DNA of 64,000 nucleotides, taken from the NCBI RefSeq assembly GCF_964642095.1, contig NZ_OZ209244.1:2604001-2668000 (forward strand). The letters run 5' to 3'. The DNA comes from Fretibacterium fastidiosum. Its GTDB lineage: Bacteria; Synergistota; Synergistia; Synergistales; Aminobacteriaceae. Of the stretch, positions 26,415 to 34,542 are shown one piece after another. The notes under the pieces are model-generated. The model did not search any database. It was not told the origin of the DNA and saw only the letters and a program-made list of their open reading frames with translations. The stretch's first letter is position 1. Every line of letters begins with the position of its first letter. The position numbers and the translations under genes are program-made.

Positions 26415-26496
26415 TGAAAAAGCATTAGGCGCTCCGTTTCTCGGCTCAGGATTGTTTCTACCTGCACAAGCCCGACCTTCCGGAGCCACTTCCACA

Positions 26497-26577
26497 GGGG
26501 TGCTGAACGAGGACTTCAAACGGGCGATCCGCTCCATTTACGGCGCGTTCGTGGAAGAGGACCCGCCGGACTGAGGC
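26497..26577 (+). repeat. 81-bp direct repeat, right copy (lysC 3' end fragment)
   Basis: A copy of the lysC 3' end including stop codon, with 3 differences from 9913-9993. It encodes the last 25 lysC residues (NEDFKRAIRSIYGAFVEEDPPD at its end) but has no upstream lysC sequence, so it is a non-functional fragment. It marks the right border of the island. An ORF running in from the hairpin repeat joins it by chance. Confidence 0.85.
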
Positions 26578-26596
26578 ATCCAAACGGAAAACGGTC

Positions 26597-26602
26597 TATA
26601 AT
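26597..26602 (+). promoter_or_regulatory. Consensus -10 box upstream of kdsA
   Basis: A perfect TATAAT lies 20 nt beyond the island's right border and 88 nt before the kdsA start. The -35 position (26574-26579) falls exactly across the border and is a poor match, so island insertion may have changed expression of the KDO genes. Confidence 0.5.
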
Positions 26603-26689
26603 AACTTTACGGGACCTGTGCCCATGGCGTCCCGAAAGCGCCTTCGGCACAGACGCCAAGACGCCGGAACAGAACGGAGAGGATTATTT

Positions 26690-27586
26690 TTGGACGCTGT
26701 TTTCGACAAGGACAAGTACAGGATCGGAAACTTCTCCATCGGCGGAGAGCTTGCCGTCGCGGCGGGCCCCTGCTCCCTGGAGAGCCTTGAACTCGGCCTC
26801 GAGGTGGCCCAGACCATGAAGCGCCTGTGCCGCGAGCGGGGCCTTCCCTACGTCTTCAAGGCGTCCTTCGACAAGGCCAACCGCACCTCCATCCACGCAT
26901 GGCGGGGGCCGGGTCTGGAGAAGGGACTCGAACAGCTCGAGACGATCAAGGAGACTGCGGCCGTGCCCATCCTTACGGATATCCACGAGAGCCATCAGGC
27001 CGAGCCCGTCGGGCAGGTGGCGGACGTCATTCAAATCCCCGCCTTCCTGTGCCGCCAGACGGACCTGCTGGTGGCCGCTGCGAGGACCGGAAAGATCATC
27101 AACCTCAAAAAGGCCCAGTTTCTGGCCCCGGAAGACATGGAGTACGCCGCGGCGAAGTGCCGCGAGGCGGGGAACGATCGCGTCATCCTGTGCGAGCGCG
27201 GCACCGTGATGGGCTACCACCACCTCGTCGTCGACATGACGGCCCTCGTGACCATGCGGAACCTGGGGTATCCCGTCATGTTCGACGCCACGCACAGCGT
27301 GCAGCGGCCCGGCGGCATGGGCGGCATGAGCGGCGGGGACAGTGCGCTGGCCCTGCCCCTGGCGCGGGCGGCGGCGGCCGTCGGAATCGACGTCCTGTTC
27401 GCCGAGACGCATCCCGATCCCAAAAAGGCTCGAAGCGACGGGCCCAACATGATCCCCCTGAACGAGATGGGCGCTTTCCTGGATCAGGTGCTGGCCATCC
27501 ACAGGGCGCGACGGGCGCTGCCCGATGGGCTGAGGCAGGGCGAGGACGCCCCGGGACGTGGAAGGGAAGGGGGCGAGGCGAGATGA
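26690..27586 (+). CDS. kdsA: 3-deoxy-8-phosphooctulonate synthase
   Basis: Condenses arabinose 5-phosphate with phosphoenolpyruvate to KDO 8-phosphate for the lipopolysaccharide core. The 298-residue barrel enzyme has AVAAGPCSLES, FKASFDKANRTS, TDIHES, LCERGTVMGYHHLVVDM, VMFDATHSVQRPGG and FAETHPDPKKARSDGPNM, all hallmarks of KdsA. A short C-terminal Gly/Arg tail follows. The start is read as TTG 26690 with GGAGAGG about 8 nt upstream; upstream in-frame sequence is Arg-rich and unlike the family. The stop overlaps the kdsD start as ATGA. It heads a lipopolysaccharide cluster. Confidence 0.95.
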   Translation: MDAVFDKDKYRIGNFSIGGELAVAAGPCSLESLELGLEVAQTMKRLCRERGLPYVFKASFDKANRTSIHAWRGPGLEKGLEQLETIKETAAVPILTDIHESHQAEPVGQVADVIQIPAFLCRQTDLLVAAARTGKIINLKKAQFLAPEDMEYAAAKCREAGNDRVILCERGTVMGYHHLVVDMTALVTMRNLGYPVMFDATHSVQRPGGMGGMSGGDSALALPLARAAAAVGIDVLFAETHPDPKKARSDGPNMIPLNEMGAFLDQVLAIHRARRALPDGLRQGEDAPGRGREGGEAR

Positions 27587-28593
27587 CGTCGGCACTTCCG
27601 TGCGAGAGACCCGGAGAGCGGCGTTCGGACCAGGAGCTCCTGGAGGCGGGACGCCGGCTCATGAGGACCGAGGCCGCTGAGATCCTGCGGGCAGCGGACC
27701 GGGTCGGGCCGGAGTTGACGCGCGCGGCCCACGCCGTCCACGAGTGCAGCGGTCGGGTCGTCGTCGTTGGGCTCGGCAAGTCCGGACACGTGGGGCGCAA
27801 GATATCGGCCACGCTGGCGTCGCTTGGGACGCCGTCCTTCTTCCTGCACGCCGCCGAGGCCTCCCACGGGGATCTGGGCATGGTGCGGCGGGAAGACGTG
27901 GGGCTCTTCATCAGCAACAGCGGGACCTCCATGGAGATCGTGGCGCTGCTCCCCCACTTCCGCCGGCTGGGGGCGATGATGATCGCCATCACGGGGGGGC
28001 TTGAATCCCCCCTGGCGCAGCATGCGGACATCGTCCTCAATTCGCGCGTCGAGAAGGAGGGCGATCCGCTGCAGCTGGCCCCCATGAGCAGCACCACGCT
28101 GCAACTGGCCCTGGGCGACGCGCTGGCGGCGATGGTGACGCTGCTGCGGGGACTGAAGCGCGAGGACTTCGCCCTGTTTCATCCGGGCGGGGCCCTAGGG
28201 CGACGGCTCCTGACGCGCGTCCGCGACGTGATGGGCGGCCCCGGCCAGCTGCCCGCGGTGCCGTGCGGCGTCTCCGTACAGGACGCGCTGTTCTCCATCA
28301 CCAGCAAGGGGTACGGCGCCACCTGCGTCGTGGACGAGGACGGGAGGCTGTGCGGCATCTTCACGGACGGCGACCTGCGCCGCCTGATCGGGCGGCGGGG
28401 AACGGACGCCTTTCTCGTGAGGATCGAGGACGCGATGACGAAGAACCCCAAGGGCATCAGCCCGGACGCGCTGGCAGCGGAGGCCATGCGCGTCATGGAG
28501 CGGGAGGAGATCAGCGTGCTCGTGGCCCTGGAGGACGGACGCCCCGTGGGGATGCTGCACGTCCACGACCTCCTGAAGTCCGGCATCGCGTGA
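27583..28593 (+). CDS. kdsD: Arabinose-5-phosphate isomerase
   Basis: Isomerises ribulose 5-phosphate to arabinose 5-phosphate, the KdsA substrate. The 336-residue protein has an N-terminal SIS sugar-isomerase domain (about residues 45-180: VVVVGLGKSGHVGRKISATL, FFLHAAEASHGDLGM, FISNSGTSMEI) and two C-terminal CBS domains (about 205-330, VRDVMGG and IEDAMTKNP). This is the full KdsD/KpsF architecture. ATG 27583 overlaps the kdsA stop, and kdsB follows after 10 nt. Confidence 0.95.
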   Translation: MTSALPCERPGERRSDQELLEAGRRLMRTEAAEILRAADRVGPELTRAAHAVHECSGRVVVVGLGKSGHVGRKISATLASLGTPSFFLHAAEASHGDLGMVRREDVGLFISNSGTSMEIVALLPHFRRLGAMMIAITGGLESPLAQHADIVLNSRVEKEGDPLQLAPMSSTTLQLALGDALAAMVTLLRGLKREDFALFHPGGALGRRLLTRVRDVMGGPGQLPAVPCGVSVQDALFSITSKGYGATCVVDEDGRLCGIFTDGDLRRLIGRRGTDAFLVRIEDAMTKNPKGISPDALAAEAMRVMEREEISVLVALEDGRPVGMLHVHDLLKSGIA

Positions 28594-28603
28594 GGCCCAT
28601 CCC

Positions 28604-29353
28604 ATGAACGTCAAAAAAATCCTGGGGGTCATCCCGGCCCGGTACGCCTCCTCCCGCCTGCCGGGCAAGCCCCTGGCCGACATCTGCGGCAAACCCATGA
28701 TCCAGCACGTCTATGAGCGCACCATGGCGGCCCGACGCCTTACGTCCGTCGCCGTAGCGACGGACGACGAGCGCATCGCGTCCGCCGTGAGGGCCTTCGG
28801 CGGGTGCGCCGTCATGACCTCGCCGGATCACCCCAACGGAACGAGCCGTGCGGAGGAGGCCCTCCGCATCCTGGCCCCGGACGCGGACGCCGTCGTCAAC
28901 GTCCAGGGGGACGAGCCTCTGCTGGACCCGGCCACGATCGACGAGGTCGCAGCGCTCCTGGACGAGCCGGGCGTCTCCTTCGCCACGCTGTGCCGCCCCA
29001 TGGCGGACGCCGACCGGGACAACCCCAACGCGGTGAAGGTCGTCATGGACCAAAACGGGGATGCGCTCTACTTCAGCCGCTCCCTCATCCCCTACCCGCG
29101 GAACAAGCCGCGCCTCCCCGTCTACTGCCACATCGGCCTCTACGCCTACACCGCGGATTTCCTTCGGCACTACGCCGTGCTCCCCATGACGCCGCTGGCG
29201 GAGGCAGAATCCCTGGAGCAGCTCAAAGCCCTGGAGCACGGACACCGGCTCCGCGTCAAGGTCACGGCCTCCAGCGCCGAGGGCGTCGGAGTGGACACGC
29301 AGGAGGACCTTGAGCGGGTGAGGACGATCCTGAGGGAGAGGTCCGGGGCATGA
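28604..29353 (+). CDS. kdsB: 3-deoxy-manno-octulosonate cytidylyltransferase
   Basis: Activates KDO to CMP-KDO for transfer to lipid A. The 249-residue enzyme starts ILGVIPARYASSRLPGKPL, the nucleotide-binding loop of the family, and includes VATDDERI, HPNGTSRAEEAL and VVNVQGDEPLLDP, then YFSRSLIPYPRN and the ending GVGVDTQEDLERV. Length and motifs are standard. Its stop overlaps the next gene (ATGA). No gene for KDO-8-phosphate phosphatase (KdsC) is present in this cluster. Confidence 0.95.
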   Translation: MNVKKILGVIPARYASSRLPGKPLADICGKPMIQHVYERTMAARRLTSVAVATDDERIASAVRAFGGCAVMTSPDHPNGTSRAEEALRILAPDADAVVNVQGDEPLLDPATIDEVAALLDEPGVSFATLCRPMADADRDNPNAVKVVMDQNGDALYFSRSLIPYPRNKPRLPVYCHIGLYAYTADFLRHYAVLPMTPLAEAESLEQLKALEHGHRLRVKVTASSAEGVGVDTQEDLERVRTILRERSGA

Positions 29354-30387
29354 GGGGCGGCGCGACGAGGACGGAGGGGCCGATCCACGCCGCCCTAGCG
29401 CTGTACGACCCCAGGGGGACGTACAGCCAACACGCGGGCGTCGTGATGGCCTCCATCTTCGAGAACACGGAGAGCCCCGTCGTCGTACACGTGCTGCACG
29501 ACAGCACGCTGACGGAGGAGGCCCGCGGAAAGTTCCTTCGCACGGCCGCGAAGTACGCGCAGGAGGTCCGCCTCATCGACGTCACCCCCTATCGAGACCA
29601 GCTGGACGCTCGGACGGTGGCCCTCGTTCAAGACGCCTGTTCCGTTGGGACGCTCTACCGCCTTCTCATCCCCGACCTGCTTCCCGTCGGCCGGGTCGTC
29701 TACCTGGACTGCGACACCCTGGTGAACCTGGACCTGCGGGAGCTCTGGGAGGTAAGCCTGGACGGGAACTGCCTTGCCGGTGCATTAGACCACCCTGGAA
29801 GAGGGCTTCGCCGCCTCTCCGCCGAGGCCCTTCGCGTGCGTCTGAACGGCGGAGACCCTGCCTCCTACGTCAACGCCGGCGTCCTGCTGATGGACCTGGA
29901 CCGTATCCGAGAGCGGGGCAGCCTGTTTCAGGCCTCCATGGACTGGCTCGCCCACAGAGGACACACCGCCCGACTGGCCGACCAGGACATCCTCAACTCC
30001 CTGTTCAGAGGCTCCATCAAACTGCTCGACGACAGGTTCAACAACCGTCGTCTGGAGGAGGACCCCTCCAACTCCATCCTCCACATGATCAACGAGTCGA
30101 AGCCATGGCTGGGGCTGACGGGCCTTCTCTCCGAAAGGCTCTACTGGAGGGCGTACCTGCGCAGCGCCTGGGGCGAGAACACGACCCGCGACGAGCTGAT
30201 CGACCTTCTGAGCCGCACCGCCTCCCACACGCCCTCCCTGCACCGCCACACGGCCCAATGCTGGCGGCGGATCGGTCTCAGGCTCCGGCGCGACATCCTC
30301 TGTGGCGAGCCGGTCCTCGCGGTTGGCCTCCTCGTTCGGGAGTTCCTTCATCGCCTCGCCGCAGGACTTCGCGGCGGGGCCCGTTAG
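29350..30387 (+). CDS. Family 8 glycosyltransferase (lipopolysaccharide core type)
   Basis: A 345-residue GT8 enzyme. After an N-terminal strand (ALYDPRGTYSQHAGVVMASIFE) typical of GT8, the metal-binding DxD is seen in VVYLDCDTLVNLDL, followed by YVNAGVLLMDLDRI and ADQDILNSLF, matching WaaJ/RfaJ-like glucosyl and galactosyl transferases. The last 60 residues are basic and amphipathic, suggesting membrane association. It overlaps kdsB, and the GT4 gene starts 3 nt later, so it likely extends the lipopolysaccharide core. Confidence 0.9.
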   Translation: MRGGATRTEGPIHAALALYDPRGTYSQHAGVVMASIFENTESPVVVHVLHDSTLTEEARGKFLRTAAKYAQEVRLIDVTPYRDQLDARTVALVQDACSVGTLYRLLIPDLLPVGRVVYLDCDTLVNLDLRELWEVSLDGNCLAGALDHPGRGLRRLSAEALRVRLNGGDPASYVNAGVLLMDLDRIRERGSLFQASMDWLAHRGHTARLADQDILNSLFRGSIKLLDDRFNNRRLEEDPSNSILHMINESKPWLGLTGLLSERLYWRAYLRSAWGENTTRDELIDLLSRTASHTPSLHRHTAQCWRRIGLRLRRDILCGEPVLAVGLLVREFLHRLAAGLRGGAR

Positions 30388-30389
30388 GC

Positions 30390-31490
30390 ATGGACGCCGG
30401 GCTGCCGCCCGTTGCGTTCCTGCTGCGCGACGCGGGAACGGGAGGGGCGGAACGGTCGTCCCTGCGGTTGGCGAACGCCCTGTCTCGCCGCGGGCTCTCC
30501 GTCTCCGTGCTGTTCCTGCACGCGCGCGGCCCCATGCTCGCGAGCCTCGTCCCCGAGGTCCGGGTCGTTGACCTCCACGGGTCCTTCCTGCGCCTCCTGA
30601 GCGAGGTTCGGCGCGGCGGGTTCGGCTTCCTGCTCCCCGTCTACACCGCCATGCGCGCCCTGCTGACGAAGGTCATCTTGCGAGGCCCCCTCCAGGTCAT
30701 CCTGTCCCAGCGCAGCATGTTCACGATGGAGCGCGGCCCCCTCCAGACGCGCCTCCGCACCCTGCGCTACCGCCTGCTGGCGCCCCGCGCCGCCGCCTGC
30801 GTCTGCATCTCCCGCGGCGTAGCGGACGAGATGCGGTCCCTTGGTTTCCTCCCGCCCGAAAAAATCCACGTCATCTACAACGCCGTCGTCACGCCGGAGC
30901 TTCTCGCACAAATTCGTGCCGCGGCGAAGGCGTCCGCGCCACATCCATGGCTTGAGGCCGGACAGCCGCCCGTAGTCCTCGGTGCCGGACGCCTCGGGGA
31001 CCAGAAGGACTTCTCGACGCTCCTGCGGGCCTTTGCCCGCCTTGCCCGGCGGAGGCCGGAGGTCCGGCTCATCGTCCTTGGAGAGGGGAAGGAACGCCCC
31101 CTGCTGGAACGCCGGATCGCGGAGATGGGGCTCTCGGACCGCACTGCGCTTCCGGGCTACGACCCCAACCCCTACGCCTGGATAGCGCGGGCCTCCGTCT
31201 TCGCCATCAGCTCCCGCTGGGAGGGGTTCGGCAACGTCGCTGCGGAGGCGCTGGCCTGCGGCTGCAGCGTCGTCTCGACGGACTGCCCCAGCGGCCCCGG
31301 CGAAATCCTGGCTCACGGGAAGTACGGCTGGCTCGTGCCTGTCGGGGACGACGAGGCCATGGCCGATGCACTGAACGACGCCCTGGCGAACCCCATGCCG
31401 GCCCCATCTCTGAGGGAACGAGCGTCGTACTTCTCGGAGGACCGCGCTGCAGAGGGGTGGCTCGCGCTGATGCGGCGCCTTAGCCGCTGA
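30390..31490 (+). CDS. Family 4 glycosyltransferase
   Basis: A 366-residue GT-B glycosyltransferase. The N-terminal half opens VAFLLRDAGTGGAERSS, where GGAERS is a common acceptor-side motif. The C-terminal half has LGAGRLGDQKDFSTLLRAF, LIVLGEGKERPLLE and SSRWEGFGNVAAEALACG with the E-x7-E retaining motif. It is most like enzymes of lipopolysaccharide or polysaccharide assembly. ATG 30390 lies 3 nt after the GT8 stop, and the long in-frame upstream extension is antiparallel noise. It is the last gene of the KDO cluster. Confidence 0.92.
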   Translation: MDAGLPPVAFLLRDAGTGGAERSSLRLANALSRRGLSVSVLFLHARGPMLASLVPEVRVVDLHGSFLRLLSEVRRGGFGFLLPVYTAMRALLTKVILRGPLQVILSQRSMFTMERGPLQTRLRTLRYRLLAPRAAACVCISRGVADEMRSLGFLPPEKIHVIYNAVVTPELLAQIRAAAKASAPHPWLEAGQPPVVLGAGRLGDQKDFSTLLRAFARLARRRPEVRLIVLGEGKERPLLERRIAEMGLSDRTALPGYDPNPYAWIARASVFAISSRWEGFGNVAAEALACGCSVVSTDCPSGPGEILAHGKYGWLVPVGDDEAMADALNDALANPMPAPSLRERASYFSEDRAAEGWLALMRRLSR

Positions 31491-31573
31491 CCTCCGGCTC
31501 CGTCCCAGAGCATACGGACCGTCCCGCCAAGGGACTGCCAGCCCGATAAAAACGTCTGGACCGATGATAAAAG

Positions 31574-31602
31574 TTGCTTTTTTCATACTCCGGTGGTATA
31601 TG
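31574..31602 (+). promoter_or_regulatory. Promoter for the alpha/beta hydrolase gene
   Basis: TTGCTT at 31574-31579 and TATATG at 31597-31602 are separated by 17 nt, a reasonable housekeeping promoter 106 nt before the start codon, in a locally AT-rich gap that otherwise shows nothing. Confidence 0.45.
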
Positions 31603-31707
31603 TCATGTAGGGTCCGAAAAAATATCCTTGATAGCTCTGCGTTTCCATTCTCCGGTTCCAGACAGCAGGCGGACACGGAGAAATTTAAATCCTACAGGAG
31701 GTCAGTC

Positions 31708-32517
31708 ATGCCGTTCACAACCACCAACGATAACGTTTCCATTCACTATGAGGTGCATGGTCAGGGGAAACCACTGCTGTTCCTTCCAGGCTGGACCTGC
31801 ACGACGCATTTTTTCTGCAAAAACGTGGAACCCCTGTCGAAGGACCATAAAGTCGTCCTTATGGATTTCCGCGGTCATGGGGAATCCGAGAAGGTGCTGT
31901 ACGGACACCGCATTGCCCGCTACGCGATGGACGTCCTCAATTTGATTGAGGCGCTGGACCTGGATGAGGTGACCCTCGTCGGGTGGTCCATGGGAGCAGC
32001 CATCGCCTGGAGTTACCTTGAACTGTTCGGGCCGCGTCACGTCGAAAAGCTCGTCTGTATCGATCAGGCTCCGGCGCAGTATATCGGTCCGGACTGGACC
32101 TGGGGCCAGACGAGTTGCTACGATGCGGAGACGTTCGTGCGTACCTGCTGCGCCGCGGAGTTTTTGCCGCGTACCTCGGCCGAGGGTCTCGTTCACGGCT
32201 GCCTTCATCGGGAGCCGACCGTCGATGAGGTTACCACGCTTGCGGACGAGATATCCAAGTGCCCTCCCAGGGTACGCATCGAGATCATGCGTGACCATAC
32301 GCATATCGACTGGAGAGACTTTCTGCCGAGGATAACGGTCCCCTCGCTCGTGCTCGTCGCCCGGAACAGCAAGGTCTTTCCCTGGCAGGGAAGCGCCTAT
32401 GTGGGCGAGGCCATTCCCGGGGCGAAGACGGTCTTTTTCGAGAGTTCGGGGCACATGCTCTTCTGGGAGGAGCCGGACAGGTTCAACGAGGTGCTGTCGA
32501 ACTTTTTGAACGCCTGA
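31708..32517 (+). CDS. Alpha/beta hydrolase
   Basis: A 269-residue cytoplasmic hydrolase. The nucleophile elbow is GWSMGAA (about residues 96-102), the oxyanion region LLFLPGWTCTT near residue 28, and the catalytic histidine lies in FESSGHMLFWEEPDRF near the C-terminus; the acid is likely the aspartate after VLVARNSKVFP or nearby. It resembles haloperoxidase-like esterases. AGGAGG sits 6 nt before ATG 31708. Moderate GC and its own promoter suggest a stand-alone gene between the lipopolysaccharide cluster and the SRP RNA; substrate unknown. Confidence 0.88.
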   Translation: MPFTTTNDNVSIHYEVHGQGKPLLFLPGWTCTTHFFCKNVEPLSKDHKVVLMDFRGHGESEKVLYGHRIARYAMDVLNLIEALDLDEVTLVGWSMGAAIAWSYLELFGPRHVEKLVCIDQAPAQYIGPDWTWGQTSCYDAETFVRTCCAAEFLPRTSAEGLVHGCLHREPTVDEVTTLADEISKCPPRVRIEIMRDHTHIDWRDFLPRITVPSLVLVARNSKVFPWQGSAYVGEAIPGAKTVFFESSGHMLFWEEPDRFNEVLSNFLNA

Positions 32518-32600
32518 CCACATATCCTGCAGGAAACGCCCGTGCTCTGCAACCAGTTCCTTAAGGACGGGAAGAACTGACGCGCTCCGCGGCTGAATCA

Positions 32601-32629
32601 TTGAAAAAAAACGCGGCATCCTGTATACT
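32601..32629 (+). promoter_or_regulatory. Promoter of the SRP RNA gene
   Basis: TTGAAA (32601-32606) and TATACT (32624-32629) with an ideal 17-nt spacer, ending 6 nt before the inferred 5' end of the RNA. Confidence 0.75.
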
Positions 32630-32635
32630 GAAGTC

Positions 32636-32765
32636 GGTCCCCCGGCGCGGGGGCTCAGTCCTGTGCGGCAAAGGCCCGTGAACCCTGTCAGGCCCGGAAG
32701 GGAGCAGCAGTAAGCGGTGTCCTTTGGGTGCCACGGGGTCGCTGAGTTCCCGCGACGGGGGACCC
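32636..32765 (+). ncRNA. ffs: Bacterial signal recognition particle RNA (4.5S)
   Basis: Contains the universally conserved domain IV: GTGAACCCTGTCAGGCCC, the GGAA tetraloop, then GGGAGCAGCAGTAAGCGG. The 5' end GGTCCCCC pairs with GGGGGACC at 32757-32764, closing a long hairpin of the size expected for a short bacterial SRP RNA lacking an Alu domain. It binds Ffh and targets membrane proteins to SecYEG. Ends are estimated to within a few bases. ORFs that read through it are spurious. Confidence 0.93.
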
Positions 32766-32908
32766 TCGTCCTCCGTAAAGGAAACTCGTTCGCCACGTCC
32801 TACGCCCCTTCCCTTCTCCCCACATTTTTCGCGTCTTATCGTATAATAAATCACTATAAACCTTACATTTCGAGGGGCCGGCTGCGCCCTCAGGAGGAGG
32901 GGCTTACC

Positions 32909-34402
32909 TTGCCCGAGAGATTAAACGACGTACTGGACGAACGTCTTCGCAAGGAGCCGGAGGCGCGGTGTCTCTGGTGGAAAGGGGCCTGGGGCAACCG
33001 CAGGGAGTTCCAGTCCCTCGCCGACGGCTGCACGAGATCGCTGGAGGACGCAGGATTCGGCTCGGGGCAGAGGCTTGCCGTGATGATGCCCAACAGCCCC
33101 ATGACGGAAGCCCTGGCCCTGGCTGCATGGCGGCTTGGCGGTTCCTTCTGCCCGTTGAACGAGAAGGCCGGCGCAGCGTCCCTGCTCAAGACGCTGAACC
33201 TGCTTCAGCCCTTCGCCGTCGTCGTTTCCGAGGGCGTGAGCGGAAGCCTGACGGAGGCCATCCGCGACGCGGGCCTGTCCTGCGCCACGTTCCCCACCGA
33301 GGGGACGCCCCCCGCCCTCACCGGCCGGCCGGCCGAGCCTGAGGCCGAGGACCTGGCCGTCATCTTCTCCACCTCCGGCACCACCGGCGACCCCAAGGCC
33401 GTGCCCATCACCCACGCGAACCTGCTGGACCAGTGCCGCGGAATCTCCGAGGCCATCCCCACGCTGTCGGACAGGGACTCGTTCCTGACCGTCCTGCCGA
33501 ACTTCCACGCCTTCGGCTTCACCGTCAGCATGTTGGCGTCCCTCCACGTCGGCGCCTCGCAGGTCGTCGTCCCCGGCTTCATGCCACCTCAGAACACCCT
33601 GCGGGCCATCCAGGAGGCCCGCCCCTCCATCCTGCCCCTGGTGCCCACGATGCTGAGCTTCATCCTCGCCCTCCTGGAGCGCGGCGGGCAAAAGGCGGAG
33701 GGCGTGCGCCTCCTCATCACAGGCGGAGATCGCTACAACCCCCAGATGGACGAGCGCGTGAAGGCCGCCTTCGGCGTCGGCGTCCTGGAGGGGTACGGCA
33801 TCACGGAGTGCTCCCCCGTGTTGGCGGCAAACCGCGTCGAGGAGGGCTTCAGGCTGGGGACCGTCGGACGGCCCCTGCCCCGCTTCGAGCTTCAGCTTCG
33901 GACGGAGGCGGGCATGCCGGCGGAGGCGGACGAAGGCGTGCTGTGGGTGCGGGGCCCGTCGGTGACCGAGGGCTACTATCATGCGCCGGAGCTCAACCGC
34001 GAGCGGTTCGACCACGGCTGGTTCAACACGGGAGACTACGTGCTCATCGAGGACGGATACATCACGATCCTGGACCGCGTGACGGACATCCTCATCGTCG
34101 GGGGCTTCAACGTCTACCCCCAGGAGGTCGAGGCCATGCTCTCCCAGCACCCCGCCGTGCAGACGGCCATCGTCGTGGGGATGCCGAACGACATCAGCGG
34201 GGAGGTACCCAAGGCCTTCGTCATCAAGGACAAGGACGCGCAGGTCTCGGCGTCGGAGCTGATCCGCTTCTGCAAGGCCCGCCTCGCCCACTACAAGGTT
34301 CCGCGGGAGGTGGAGTTCGTCGAGGAGCTTCCCCTCTCCAGCACGGGCAAGGTACTGCGCCGCGTGCTGCGCCAGCGGGAGCGCGACCGCGCTCAACGCT
34401 GA
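32909..34402 (+). CDS. AMP-forming acyl-CoA synthetase/ligase, paralogue 1
   Basis: A 497-residue adenylate-forming ligase. Core motifs: the P-loop FSTSGTTGDPKAVPITHANL, LPNFHAFGF, GYGITECSPV, WFNTGDY followed by IEDGYITILDR, GGFNVYPQEVE, and the C-terminal STGKVLRR with the catalytic lysine. It would activate a carboxylic acid to an acyl adenylate and transfer it to CoA or an acyl carrier. TTG 32909 is the start, with AGGAGGAGG 8 nt upstream; upstream in-frame sequence crosses the SRP RNA. A paralogue follows directly, and substrate cannot be read. Confidence 0.9.
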   Translation: MPERLNDVLDERLRKEPEARCLWWKGAWGNRREFQSLADGCTRSLEDAGFGSGQRLAVMMPNSPMTEALALAAWRLGGSFCPLNEKAGAASLLKTLNLLQPFAVVVSEGVSGSLTEAIRDAGLSCATFPTEGTPPALTGRPAEPEAEDLAVIFSTSGTTGDPKAVPITHANLLDQCRGISEAIPTLSDRDSFLTVLPNFHAFGFTVSMLASLHVGASQVVVPGFMPPQNTLRAIQEARPSILPLVPTMLSFILALLERGGQKAEGVRLLITGGDRYNPQMDERVKAAFGVGVLEGYGITECSPVLAANRVEEGFRLGTVGRPLPRFELQLRTEAGMPAEADEGVLWVRGPSVTEGYYHAPELNRERFDHGWFNTGDYVLIEDGYITILDRVTDILIVGGFNVYPQEVEAMLSQHPAVQTAIVVGMPNDISGEVPKAFVIKDKDAQVSASELIRFCKARLAHYKVPREVEFVEELPLSSTGKVLRRVLRQRERDRAQR

Positions 34403-34490
34403 GGCCCACCTTCGCGCTCGCGCTTGTCATCGGCCGTCGATCGGCCTGAAAGCAACGATCCCGCAGAGCGTTCACGCCCGCGGGGCACGC

Positions 34491-34510
34491 AAACGGCAAC
34501 GCCGTTTTCA
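34491..34510 (+). terminator. Short hairpin between the two ligase genes
   Basis: AAACGGC, AAC loop, GCCGTTT then TCA: a 7-bp stem about 90 nt after the first ligase stop and just before the SD of the second, so it may attenuate transcription between the paralogues. Confidence 0.4.
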
Positions 34511-34542
34511 ACCCTTAGGACAGCAGGAGGAACACATTGATC

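Larger units (their letters stand above)
9994..26496. mobile_element. Genomic island inserted at the 3' end of lysC
   Basis: The segment between the two lysC-end repeats is visibly AT-richer than the flanks, uses A/T-ending codons, and holds catabolic and transport genes that interrupt a housekeeping order (lysC, then kdsA). Cargo: M20 hydrolase, two LysR regulators, a peptide ABC operon with ATC-hydrolase-like genes, YeiH, an OCD-like enzyme, a BCCT carrier, a lyase remnant, an IS30 remnant and one copy of the hairpin repeat. No integrase or relaxase was found, so the transfer machinery is absent, decayed or external. The boundaries are set by the repeat, and the direction of insertion is inferred. 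Confidence 0.7.

Noticed and set aside
26173..26574. 133-codon ORF ending in the lysC tail
   Set aside because: It reads through the hairpin repeat into the duplicated lysC end; the frame is a chance join, with no SD.
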